Assembly (NCBI GenBank): GCA_963775975.1 | Contig: CAVZKX010000002.1 | Coordinates: 2,480,001 to 2,544,000, forward strand | Origin: JANXQG01 sp963775975 | GTDB taxonomy: Bacteria; Planctomycetota; Planctomycetia; Pirellulales; Thermoguttaceae | Direction of reading: 5' to 3' | DNA length: 64,000 bases | Part shown: piece after piece, positions 25,261 through 33,462 of the stretch | Numbering within the stretch: the stretch's first letter is position 1 | Layout of the letters: the number at the start of each line of letters is the position of its first letter | The notes under the pieces: model-generated | Told to the model about the DNA's origin: nothing | The model's database searches: none | Seen by the model: only the letters and a program-made list of their open reading frames with translations | Made by a program: the position numbers and the translations under genes

Positions 25261-26788
25261 AGCGGGTTTGCAATTTGTTTAGCACGTGCCGCCGTCGCAC
25301 AATCCATCGTCCCGCGGCGATCAGCCCGCCCGCCGCCAGCAGTGCCATCGTTCCCGGCTCGGGCGTCGGGTTATTGTTCGGCGTAAGGCCAATGGACTGG
25401 TCGTTAAACATATCATCGAGCTGGGATAGCGTGATTCCGTTGGGCAGATTTTCGCTTGGATCGAGCCAGGTCGCTTCGTCGATCAGACCAGTCAAGGGAT
25501 CAATCAAGACCGCCCCAATGACGTCGTTGACGCCGCCGCTGCCGTCATAAGGCACGAGCCAATCACCGGTCTCATTGCTGCCGGTCAATACCATGGCATC
25601 AGCTTGGTCCAGCCCAAGGCTGCCCGATCCGTTTAGAGTCAAGTCGGCCGCCAACGCGCTATCGGTCGATAGGTCGCTCTGTGCATAGGCCAGCGCTCCG
25701 GAGGAACTTGTAACTGGCGAAATCAGTGGCGGTGGGGCGGGAAGTGAGCCGTCGTTAAACGGGTCGCCCGTATCGAGCGATTCAGGACCCTGCGGGTCGA
25801 CAGTGAACTTGTAGCCGCTGACGCTGAAATCGGCGCCGCTGGGATTGATCGTGCCGACTCCCGTCTGCGGCTGCCCGGGGCAGGAATTGAAGTTACGGAA
25901 CCAGGAATAAAGCCGGGCATGGTTCACGACGGTGCCGTCGGGCAGTGTAATTGTCTGTCCCCCTGCGGCCGTTGTGTAGTAGCCGTAGCGCAGATAAGCG
26001 TTGTAGCCGAGCCCCCAGCCGCCGAGCGCCGCTGGGGTAAAGTCGCCGACATTGGCCCGCGCCTGGGCAAAGCCGGTCCACGGGTCGTGGACGAAAAATC
26101 CATTGATGGTGTAATTCTGTCCCGGCGCCGGAGCCGCTGGAGTCGTTTGCACGCCATAGACGCAGATCGAATGCGCGCCGCTTCCGACAGCGATTTGAGC
26201 GGGAACATTCCAGAGTTTCAGGGCGTCGGCAATCGTTCGGCTGGCATCCGTAGCGCTCGTCATGTTCGGCGCACCGTTGACCGGTGAGGGGAGATTATAG
26301 CCCACGAATACGTCGTTGCCGAAGGCCGTTCCGGTCCCCGCGTTGACGTTCGGGTTGTCCAGCAGGTTCAGCGCGGTGACGACACCGTTGCTGTCGGAGC
26401 CGGAGCCGAATGGAACGTTGACGTTGCTATAGCTCAGGCCATTGACGGTGTTCGCACCGTGATTCAAACCGTAAATGAACGACTGCGGGCTCTGCTGCAC
26501 GTATCCGACGCCAAAACTGACGCCGAGCACGGGATGGGGTGGCGCGGCGTTCATGGGCAGGGGATAGTACTCCGGCGCCTGCAACATGCTCTTGACGATC
26601 GGATTAGCGGCGCTGTTGGCTATCGTAGGTGAGTCGATGATCATCTCGACCGACGCCGCCGCACACCAGTTTGAATAAATCTGCGGGACGTAAAAGTCGG
26701 GTGTGATTGTGTTAACGGGCGCACCGTATACGCCTCCGCTGGCGGCCCCGACCGCTAGGACACTTAACAAAGGCAAGGAGTAACGCAT
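25250..26788 (-). CDS. PEP-CTERM protein with a C39-like cysteine peptidase fold
   Basis: A 512-residue exported protein. ATG 26788 is followed by a signal peptide (YSLPLLSVLAVGAASGGVYG). The mature N-terminus FYVPQIYSNWCAAASVEMII has the Cys of papain/C39-like peptidases, HSICVYGV supplies a His, and FVHDPWTG an Asp, all in the expected order and spacing for that fold. The C-terminus is a PEP-CTERM sorting signal: TPEPGTMALLAAGG, a hydrophobic helix and RRR. It is therefore likely trimmed and anchored at the surface or matrix. Activity and substrate are inference. A repeat overlaps the last few codons. Confidence 0.7.
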   Translation of the reverse strand: MRYSLPLLSVLAVGAASGGVYGAPVNTITPDFYVPQIYSNWCAAASVEMIIDSPTIANSAANPIVKSMLQAPEYYPLPMNAAPPHPVLGVSFGVGYVQQSPQSFIYGLNHGANTVNGLSYSNVNVPFGSGSDSNGVVTALNLLDNPNVNAGTGTAFGNDVFVGYNLPSPVNGAPNMTSATDASRTIADALKLWNVPAQIAVGSGAHSICVYGVQTTPAAPAPGQNYTINGFFVHDPWTGFAQARANVGDFTPAALGGWGLGYNAYLRYGYYTTAAGGQTITLPDGTVVNHARLYSWFRNFNSCPGQPQTGVGTINPSGADFSVSGYKFTVDPQGPESLDTGDPFNDGSLPAPPPLISPVTSSSGALAYAQSDLSTDSALAADLTLNGSGSLGLDQADAMVLTGSNETGDWLVPYDGSGGVNDVIGAVLIDPLTGLIDEATWLDPSENLPNGITLSQLDDMFNDQSIGLTPNNNPTPEPGTMALLAAGGLIAAGRWIVRRRHVLNKLQTRSAD

Positions 26789-27324
26789 TGGATTATCTTT
26801 CGGGAACGATCTTGAAAAAACACACCTGTCGCCGCAATCGGAACAACTGAAGCCGAGGCAGTTCCGGTATCTATAAAATAATTGTGCCGGATTGGCGTCT
26901 GACGCTTCCGCCCGTAAACGCCAGTTCGTCGATACGCCGGATTTCAGAAGGCAACCGAGAAAGCGCATCCACACTTGCGGGACGCGCCAGTTTTCGATTG
27001 CATGCGCTGCCTGCTACTTGGGGCACGGGGAAAAGCTTCGCGAACAAAATCATGGTAGCTTTTTCGGGGAATTCAGTCAATCAATTTGTAGCGCTAGTGT
27101 TGTCAAATCATTGCAAGCTGGGGTTTACGGTCGAACTCGAAACCCTCAATTGTTTGCAGGCGCACTTATTCGGACGCACAAGCACAAAATGCGCATGCGC
27201 GAACAGTGAGCGGCGTTTCAATTGACATGGACGTATAAACATCGCTTACGGTGCGACCCGCGAACGGGCGCGGTATAATAGCTTCCCTTCTATTGTTTCC
27301 TCGAGCCGAAAAGAGTGACTCGCC
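26789..27324. other. Intergenic region, no gene supported
   Basis: A 536-base AT-richer spacer between two divergent genes. Open frames in it have no start signals or protein features that look real. It should hold the promoters of the PEP-CTERM gene and of rpiB. No palindromic repeat of the families seen elsewhere was found here. Confidence 0.6.
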
Positions 27325-27777
27325 ATGCGTATCGCGATAGCCGCCGACCATGCCGGATTCTCCCTCAAGCAACCTTTGGCCGACGCCCTGCGGAAGGCCG
27401 GTCACGATGTCGTCGATCTTGGCGCAAATGAGTTTATCGGCGGTGACGATTATCCGGATTACGTCCTCCCCTTGGCGAAGGCCGTCGCAAGCGGCCAAGT
27501 CAAGCGCGGCATCGCCGTCTGCGGCAGCGGAGTCGGCGCGACTGTGGCGGCCAACAAGGTCCGCGGCGCCAGGGCTGCGCTGATCATGGACCCATTTTCC
27601 GCCCGGCAGGGAGTCGAAGACGACGACATGAACGTCATCTGCCTGGGTGCCCGGGTCATCGGTTTCGCCTTGGCCTGGGAGCTTGTCGGGGCCTTTCTCG
27701 CCGCCCGATATAGCGGCGCCGAACGCCACGCCCGGCGGCTTGCGAAGGTAATTGCAGCCGAGCAAGCGGGGGGCTAG
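27325..27777 (+). CDS. rpiB: Ribose-5-phosphate isomerase B
   Basis: Interconverts ribose-5-phosphate and ribulose-5-phosphate in the pentose phosphate pathway. A 150-residue RpiB/LacAB protein. The opening MRIAIAADHAGFSLK is diagnostic, with the substrate-binding Asp-His. GIAVCGSGVGATVAANKV holds the catalytic Cys and anion-binding loop, and DDDMNVICLGARVIG completes the active site. The Cys (rather than Thr/Ser) points to RpiB instead of LacA. Confidence 0.92.
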   Translation: MRIAIAADHAGFSLKQPLADALRKAGHDVVDLGANEFIGGDDYPDYVLPLAKAVASGQVKRGIAVCGSGVGATVAANKVRGARAALIMDPFSARQGVEDDDMNVICLGARVIGFALAWELVGAFLAARYSGAERHARRLAKVIAAEQAGG

Positions 27778-27800
27778 CGCGCTACGATGCCCGCCGCGAC

Positions 27801-28856
27801 GTGTCTGCGCAAGTGCCGGTGCCGAGAAAGCAATCCTTTTCGTGTACGCGAATTAGGTTTGTGGCCGATCTGATGATTATGCCGTCATCTAGACCGAAAA
27901 ACGCCAAGCAGAAGGTGCCGGCGCGATGGTTGATCGCGTCGATCACCATTCTCCTGGCATGTACAGCATTGCAAAAAAATGCCTCGGCACAAGAAGCGTT
28001 AACGCCGAGTTTCAGTGCGGCGGAGAATAACCAGGGCGGCGATGATGAGCACCACAACTATGGCCCACCGACAGGCGAGCCGCGAAAAACGCTATTGCAA
28101 TGGAGCTACGGCACAAGCTTATCCGGCGGTCCAGAGCTCGACAAGCCGCTCGTCGCGGACCGTCCCGACTTTACGCAATCGTCCGTTACCGTGGGCCGCG
28201 GCGTGCTGCAGATCGAAAGCGGCTATACCTACACCGTCAGCGGACATGGTGACGCGCAATTAAGTTCGCACTCCTTTCCGGAATCGCTGTTTCGCTACGG
28301 CGCCTTCGCCGAGTGGTTCGAGCTTCGCCTCGAACCGAACTTCCTCGCTCAAAGAGACATTACCGGCTGGAATTCCGGCATGGCCGACACCTACCTCGGC
28401 TGCAAAATTGCCCTGACGCCGCAAGAGAAATGGCTGCCCGAAATGGGCATACTCATCGAAGGAACCGTGCCTTCTGGCAGCCGGGCATTCACCGCCGGGC
28501 AGGTGCTGCCAGACGTGAATTGGGTCTACGGTTGGGAAGTAAACGATTTCTTGTCGATCGACGCCAGCACGATCATCGGTTCGGCCGTGGACGGTCAGTC
28601 CAACCGGCCGTATACTCAGTTAAGCGAATCCTGCTCAATCGGCTACCAGTTGACGAAAAAGCTGCACGCGTTCACGGAGTGCTACGGGTTCTTTCCCCAC
28701 GGGGCGGAGACCGAGTTGCCGCAGTATTATTTTGATTGCGGATGCTCTTATTTGTTCAACAACAATGTTCAATGGGACATACGCGCGGGACTGGGCTTGA
28801 GCGAGGCGGCAGATGACTACTTCTTCGGCATGGGCCTCACGGTTCGCATCCCATGA
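27801..28856 (+). CDS. Predicted outer-membrane transporter (MetA phenol-degradation type)
   Basis: About 351 residues from GTG 27801; ATG 27873 (MIMPSSRPK) gives 327 and puts the signal peptide WLIASITILLACTALQK in a more usual place. The mature part starts after ASAQEA, has LVADRPDFTQSS and then alternating strands up to the end (YFFGMGLTVRIP), as in the family annotated as MetA-pathway transporters. Such proteins are outer-membrane barrels of mostly unknown substrate. It begins 23 bases after rpiB, which may only reflect tight packing. Confidence 0.65.
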   Translation: MSAQVPVPRKQSFSCTRIRFVADLMIMPSSRPKNAKQKVPARWLIASITILLACTALQKNASAQEALTPSFSAAENNQGGDDEHHNYGPPTGEPRKTLLQWSYGTSLSGGPELDKPLVADRPDFTQSSVTVGRGVLQIESGYTYTVSGHGDAQLSSHSFPESLFRYGAFAEWFELRLEPNFLAQRDITGWNSGMADTYLGCKIALTPQEKWLPEMGILIEGTVPSGSRAFTAGQVLPDVNWVYGWEVNDFLSIDASTIIGSAVDGQSNRPYTQLSESCSIGYQLTKKLHAFTECYGFFPHGAETELPQYYFDCGCSYLFNNNVQWDIRAGLGLSEAADDYFFGMGLTVRIP

Positions 28857-28871
28857 GCGCGGCCGCGCCGT

Positions 28872-29288
28872 CTACTTCGCCCTGAGCAATAACACCGGCA
28901 CGCTGAGCCGGTGCTGCACGTCGCTAGCGGTGGTGCCGTAGACGAGGTCGCCTAGCCAGCGGTGGCCATGCGTGCTCATCGCCACGAGGTCGCAACCGTT
29001 GGCCGCAACCCACTTGACGATTTCCGTGGCCGGCTCGCCGTAGGCAAGCTCCGTTGTGGCTTGCACGTTGGCGGCTTCGAACTCGGCTTTAACGCCGTTG
29101 AGATATACCTGGCTCTTTTCCACTTCCTCGCCGCCGGCCTCCGCGCCGAGCCACTTGGCCGCCGCGCCTGCGGCCACGTGCAAGAGCACCACGCGGCTGC
29201 CCAGGCATGAGGCTAGCTTCTTGATGTGCTCAATGATCGCGCGATCGGTGGGCGTGGTGTCCAGGGTTACAAGTATGGTGTGGTACAT
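28872..29288 (-). CDS. Universal stress protein (UspA family)
   Basis: A 138-residue single Usp domain. The N-terminal strand YHTILVTLDTTPTDRAIIEH, the VVLLHVAAG strand and the C-terminal GCDLVAMSTHGHRWLGDLVYGTTA with RLSVPVLLL fit the ATP-binding UspA type (G-2x-G-9x-G-S/T). Cytoplasmic. It follows mntH in the same direction, 80 bases away, with a palindromic repeat between. Confidence 0.88.
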   Translation of the reverse strand: MYHTILVTLDTTPTDRAIIEHIKKLASCLGSRVVLLHVAAGAAAKWLGAEAGGEEVEKSQVYLNGVKAEFEAANVQATTELAYGEPATEIVKWVAANGCDLVAMSTHGHRWLGDLVYGTTASDVQHRLSVPVLLLRAK

Positions 29289-29304
29289 GGGAGTTTATCG
29301 TTAG

Positions 29305-29365
29305 GTAAGATGGACCTCCGGGTCCGTCAGCCAATAACACGGACGGACCCGGAGGTCCATCCTAC
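29305..29365. repeat. Dispersed palindrome (TAGGATGGACCTCCGGGTCCGTC family)
   Basis: Arms GATGGACCTCCGGGTCCGTC and GACGGACCCGGAGGTCCATC are exact complements around a 13-base spacer. It starts three bases after the mntH stop. A second copy lies inside the glycosyltransferase gene at 52509-52564. Confidence 0.9.
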
Positions 29366-29368
29366 AGT

Positions 29369-30829
29369 CTATCCTCCGACAATTACCGTCCAAGCCTGCT
29401 TGAGCGAATCCGGCAGGCCGTAGACGTCCATCACGGTAATCAGCACCGCGCAGGTCCAACCCGCGATCAGTAAGAACCAGCCCAGTTTCCAACGGCCCAT
29501 TCTTTTCTGCGACGACGCAAAAGACAAGAGGGGAAACATGGCCAGCGGAAGCTGCAGGGCGAGCACGACCTGGCTGAGCGTGAGCAGGTCGGTCACGCTG
29601 CTGTCGCCGCGTGCGCCGATGATCAAGATTGCCGGCAAGATGGCCAGCATTCGAGTGATAAGGCGGCGGACCCAGGGCGCGATCCGCCAGTGCATGAAGC
29701 CTTCCATCACCACCTGCCCGGCCAGCGTGCCGGTGATCGTCGACGATTGTCCGCTGGCCAAGAGGGCGACGGCGAACAAGATGCTGGCGGCGACCGTGCC
29801 CAGCAGCGGCGCCAAGGTAATATACGCGACGCGAATCCAATCGCTATCCGGGCTGATCTTGGTTCCCGCCACGACCGTGTAACCATCGGCAAGGGCCTGG
29901 GGCGTATGCAGCGGGGCGTAAAACACCATCGCCGCGAGCACCATGATCGCCGCGTTGACGAAAAACGCGATGGTCAAGGCCAAGGTCGAATCGAGCGTGT
30001 TGAACTGGATCGCACGGCGGATCGAATTGTCGTCCTTGGCCAGCTTGCGCGTCTGCACGAGGGCCGAGTGCAAATAAAGGTTATGCGGCATGACGGTGGC
30101 CCCAATGATGCCGATGGCGACGTAGATCATTTCTTTGTTACGGAATGTCGGCAGCGGCGAGGCCAGCGCGCGGCCCATCTCAACGAAGTTCGGCCGCACG
30201 TGCGGCAAGACGAAAATCTCAATGAAGTAACAGGCCGATATGGTTGCCACCAGCACGAGCACGATGGCCTCGATGGTCCGCATCCCGAACCGCTGCAGGC
30301 CCAAGAGCAGCAGCACGTCGAATCCAGTAATGAGCACGGCCCACAAAAGCGGAATATGGAACAGAAGGTTCAGCGCCACGGCGCTGCCCAGCACTTCCGC
30401 CAGGTCGCAGGCGCCGATCGCCACTTCGCACATTAGCCAATTGGGCCAGCGTGTCCAGCGTGGAGCCCAGTCGCGGCAACATTGCGCGAGGTCCTTGCCC
30501 GTGACGACGCCCACCCGCGCGGCGATGACCTGCATGAAGATGGCCATCAGGCTGGCCATCCCGACGACCCACAAGAGGCCGTACTTGAACTGCGCGCCGC
30601 CTTGCAAATCGGTGCCCCAATTGCCCGGGTCCATGTAGCCGACGCTGACGAGGATCGCCGGCCCCGAGAACGCCCGCCACTGCCGCCAGAACCCGGCCCC
30701 GTGCTCTGGCACTTTGATCGAGCTATGTACGTTTTCCAACGAGCGGGAGGCAGGCGAGGAGGGGATTTCCGCGACATTGGAGGGCGAAGGCGTCGGCAGC
30801 GTTGGACCGCAGTCGTTGGATTTGTGCAT
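29369..30829 (-). CDS. mntH: Nramp-family divalent metal (Mn2+/Fe2+) transporter
   Basis: A 486-residue proton-coupled metal importer of the inner membrane with about 11 helices. The metal-binding DPGN is in GYMDPGNWGTDL (helix 1) and the helix 6 motif is GATVMPHNLYLHS; both are intact. The first 50 residues are hydrophilic and Ser/Pro-rich, an unusual extension, so an internal start is possible. A 16-base palindrome-like site lies 30 bases before the ATG and resembles one before the DUF1559 gene (see 30859-30874); a DtxR-family regulator gene is 2.4 kb away. Confidence 0.9.
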   Translation of the reverse strand: MHKSNDCGPTLPTPSPSNVAEIPSSPASRSLENVHSSIKVPEHGAGFWRQWRAFSGPAILVSVGYMDPGNWGTDLQGGAQFKYGLLWVVGMASLMAIFMQVIAARVGVVTGKDLAQCCRDWAPRWTRWPNWLMCEVAIGACDLAEVLGSAVALNLLFHIPLLWAVLITGFDVLLLLGLQRFGMRTIEAIVLVLVATISACYFIEIFVLPHVRPNFVEMGRALASPLPTFRNKEMIYVAIGIIGATVMPHNLYLHSALVQTRKLAKDDNSIRRAIQFNTLDSTLALTIAFFVNAAIMVLAAMVFYAPLHTPQALADGYTVVAGTKISPDSDWIRVAYITLAPLLGTVAASILFAVALLASGQSSTITGTLAGQVVMEGFMHWRIAPWVRRLITRMLAILPAILIIGARGDSSVTDLLTLSQVVLALQLPLAMFPLLSFASSQKRMGRWKLGWFLLIAGWTCAVLITVMDVYGLPDSLKQAWTVIVGG

Positions 30830-30856
30830 GTCGCGTTCCGCCTATGTCGACAGGGA

Positions 30857-31366
30857 CTATTTGGTATTACAAAATATCCATTTTAGTGCGGAAAAGCAAG
30901 ACGAAGGCATGCTTTCAGTTCCCGCTCCGCTTCTACCGTGGCGCCGTCGCGCTGCGCGCGGGTAGGCGTGGTTTTCAGTCTTCCCAAACAATCTCCCTCG
31001 ACCGACCTGGTCCTGCGAAAAGCGGAACGCCTCCCGTGTCGCTTCGCGCCACTGGCCACTACGGCCGATAGCGATGATCCGAGCGAAGGCATCGCATTCG
31101 CCGTCGCTAAGCTTCCCATCTCTCTTCGTGCGGTCTACCCACCGTTCGATTTTGTTCAGCGAGTCAGCGTTTTTCGTGTTGCAGGCAGTATATAGAGCCT
31201 CCATGAGCGTGTACGCTTCGAGACTAGTCGCCGGCGGATACTTGCGGCATCCCGGCCACAGGACCGCGCTACGCGCCGCGACCGACGCCACGAGCCCGCA
31301 TAGCAGCTTGGGTGACCGCCAACGTCGCGGATCGCTCGCCGTGACGGCTTTATTCTTAGTCGCCAT
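30857..31366 (-). CDS. Small exported protein paired with DUF1559, unknown function
   Basis: A 169-residue protein with a signal-like stretch (LLCGLVASVAARSAVLWPGC) that may end in a lipobox Cys. The core ECDAFARIIAIGRSGQWREA is helical and looks like the small partner often found after DUF1559 genes. Its start overlaps the end of the DUF1559 gene by 11 bases, so the two are coupled. The last 45 residues, after FSQDQVGR, are Arg/Ser-rich and unlike the core; an indel near 31010 or read-through is possible. Confidence 0.55.
   Translation of the reverse strand: MATKNKAVTASDPRRWRSPKLLCGLVASVAARSAVLWPGCRKYPPATSLEAYTLMEALYTACNTKNADSLNKIERWVDRTKRDGKLSDGECDAFARIIAIGRSGQWREATREAFRFSQDQVGRGRLFGKTENHAYPRAARRRHGRSGAGTESMPSSCFSALKWIFCNTK
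30859..30874. promoter_or_regulatory. Candidate DtxR/MntR-type operator before mntH
   Basis: ATTTGG-TATT-ACAAAA, 30 bases before the mntH ATG. Each six-base arm matches the perfect site at 32459-32474 in five of six positions. It is a pattern observation; regulator binding is inference. Confidence 0.35.
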
Positions 31367-32435
31367 CGATAGGACCGGGACGGTCTCCTGCTTTCATGGT
31401 CGATAGGGCCCACCACGTATTGAGGTCGATGGTGGCCGGGATAAACGCCACATGCCCATCGCCGAAGAGCACATTGCCGCCGCAGGCCGACCATGGCCCG
31501 TACATCTGGTCGCAGTGGTTCGTCGGATAGCTTGGCGGGTGGATGATGGGCACGGGGCCCTCGTCGGGGGCCGGGCCGCTGTGGCAGAGGACGGTGCATC
31601 CCGCCGAATCCCAGCCGCCGTCACCGGCCGGATACATGGCCGGATTTTCGTTGATCTGGTTCGAACCGGGAACGACGCCGACCCACGTCTTGTCCGCATA
31701 GTTGGTGTGCTCGCCGACGAACACTGTATGGCTCAAGCCGTCGCTCACGTCAATGGCGCGCATGCGCGAGTTCCGCAAAAACGGTCCGATGCCAGGCAAC
31801 GTGGACCAATCAGGGAGGCTCCTGCCCCAAGGGTCCAATTGGCCGGCATTTGCGACATAATGTGAACGTCCGAAGACGGCCATCACGCGATAGTTGCTCG
31901 GATCGACGGGATCCGATATTGCATTCAACTGCTTCACTTGCATGGTCGGCGAATTGTTCGGCGCCCAAGGGCAAAGGTACTCTTTCACAGACGTAGCGAC
32001 GCCGGCCGCGTTGGCCGGATCGGTGCATGACCGGCTGAGGTCAAGCTGTCTATAGAGCCCACCGTATTCCATGTACGGCAGCAGGTACGCGCCCCATGCC
32101 CAACCGGGAGGCGCGTCGTATGTGCAAATCCCTTCGGGAGTGTTGCCCATGTCCATTCCCGCGGGCGGCGGCTTACCGGCCACGTAGGGTGTGGAAGTGT
32201 AACCCGGCGGAAAGACGCCGCGGGCACTCTCATAGCTGTGCGTTGCCAGTCCGATCTGTTTTAGGTTGTTAAGGCTGGAGGCACGCGCAGCCGTCTCGCG
32301 AGCGGCGTTGACTGCCGGCAAAAGCAGGCCGATCAAGATGCCGATGATGGCGATGACTACCAGAAGTTCGACCAACGTGAAGCCGCCGGGGGCGTGGCTT
32401 TCCCTCGCTGTTCGGTGTCGCCATCGGAATATCAT
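31356..32435 (-). CDS. DUF1559 protein with type IV prepilin-like N-terminus
   Basis: A 359-residue member of the planctomycete DUF1559 family. The prepilin signal is GGFTLVELLVVIAIIGILIG after a basic leader, with cleavage expected before Phe. The DUF1559 body contains LLPAVNAARETAARASSLNN, and the C-terminal H-x9-DG motif appears as NVLFGDGHVAFI. Such proteins are exported pseudopilins, numerous per genome, with unclear roles. It overlaps the small exported gene downstream. A perfect TTTTGG-N4-CCAAAA palindrome lies 24 bases before the ATG. Confidence 0.92.
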   Translation of the reverse strand: MIFRWRHRTARESHAPGGFTLVELLVVIAIIGILIGLLLPAVNAARETAARASSLNNLKQIGLATHSYESARGVFPPGYTSTPYVAGKPPPAGMDMGNTPEGICTYDAPPGWAWGAYLLPYMEYGGLYRQLDLSRSCTDPANAAGVATSVKEYLCPWAPNNSPTMQVKQLNAISDPVDPSNYRVMAVFGRSHYVANAGQLDPWGRSLPDWSTLPGIGPFLRNSRMRAIDVSDGLSHTVFVGEHTNYADKTWVGVVPGSNQINENPAMYPAGDGGWDSAGCTVLCHSGPAPDEGPVPIIHPPSYPTNHCDQMYGPWSACGGNVLFGDGHVAFIPATIDLNTWWALSTMKAGDRPGPIDGD

Positions 32436-32458
32436 ATTTTGTCCAACACAATCACTTA

Positions 32459-32474
32459 TTTTGGCTCACCAAAA
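32459..32474. promoter_or_regulatory. Palindromic candidate operator before the DUF1559 gene
   Basis: TTTTGG-CTCA-CCAAAA is a perfect inverted repeat with a four-base centre. Position and form fit an operator overlapping or just downstream of the promoter. The DtxR-family gene begins on the other side of it. Confidence 0.4.
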
Positions 32475-32562
32475 AATGTATTTAGGCAATAATAGACGCG
32501 GATTCAAGTCACGTCAAGGGGTGCGCGGCGCGAATTGGGCGACCGCGCAAAGATCGGGTGGG

Positions 32563-33243
32563 CTACTTCGCGCCGCCGGCCAACGGCCGGACGAGAATTC
32601 GCGCAGCCATTTCCCGGCTCAAGCTGATCGAACGCTGCCCCACCCGGACGGTGACTATCCCCGCCGAAGGCTGGTTTTCCGTCAATTGCCCCGCCACGCC
32701 TACGATCAGGCCGCCCTCGCGAAGATAACGGAGAAACTCAGGCGAGCGGTCTGGCACGCGCAGCAACTCGAAGCGGATATTCACGGGACAGTCGGCAAGC
32801 GGGGTCCCTTCGCGGGTCCGCATCTTGCCGTCGCTGTCGGGAATCGGATCTCCATGTGGGTCGCGGTCGGGGTGGCCCAGATACTCATCGATGCGGGCCG
32901 CCAGGCGGTCGGATACGGCGTGTTCCAGTGCCTCCGCTTCGGCATGCACTTCGTCCCAGGGCATCCCGAGCGTGCTGACAAGAAACGACTCCAGGAGGCG
33001 GTGATTACGGACGACGCGGATGGCCGCCGACTGTCCCTTCTTCGTCAGTCGAACGCCTTGATGCGCGGCATACTTCACCAAGCCCGACTCAGCCAGCCGC
33101 TGGAGCATCAACGTGACGCTGCCCGGCGTAAGCGCCAAGAGGCGGGCCAACTCGCCCGTCGCCACCGCGCTATCGGGCGCGTCGGAAAGGTGATAGATCG
33201 CCTTGAGGTAGTTCTCGACCGTAACGCTTTCCAATGCGCACAT
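32563..33243 (-). CDS. DtxR/MntR-family metal-dependent transcriptional regulator
   Basis: A 226-residue regulator. The winged helix-turn-helix spans about residues 5-70 (ENYLKAIYHL, VATGELARLLALTPGSVTLML, RLTKKGQ), followed by the dimerisation and metal domain (NHRLLESFLVSTLGMPWDEVHAEAEALEHAVSD) where Glu, His and Cys-type ligands sit. A C-terminal FeoA/SH3-like domain covers about 155-226. It should repress metal uptake when Mn2+ or Fe2+ is plentiful; the nearby mntH is the natural target. It lies about 80 bases upstream of the DUF1559 operon on the same strand and is divergent from the porin gene. Confidence 0.9.
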   Translation of the reverse strand: MCALESVTVENYLKAIYHLSDAPDSAVATGELARLLALTPGSVTLMLQRLAESGLVKYAAHQGVRLTKKGQSAAIRVVRNHRLLESFLVSTLGMPWDEVHAEAEALEHAVSDRLAARIDEYLGHPDRDPHGDPIPDSDGKMRTREGTPLADCPVNIRFELLRVPDRSPEFLRYLREGGLIVGVAGQLTENQPSAGIVTVRVGQRSISLSREMAARILVRPLAGGAK

Positions 33244-33462
33244 GGCACTTGATGAGACCGTGGGAAGATTTAAATCGGGGTGGCTTCAGTTTATTGCCGA
33301 CATTCTACCACGTTTTCGGCTGGGAAAAACTGCCGTAAAAGTCTACGCAGCTTGCCTGGAACGTTACCCGCAGATAAGCCGCGCTGCCGCGCATAATTGG
33401 AATCAATCGTGTAATCCTGAGAATCCGAATTACTTCCTTAGATGCCGTGCCGGGGAAATACT

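Noticed and set aside
26892..27209. 105-residue ORF in the rpiB upstream spacer
   Set aside because: No start signal, no conserved feature and composition unlike neighbouring genes.
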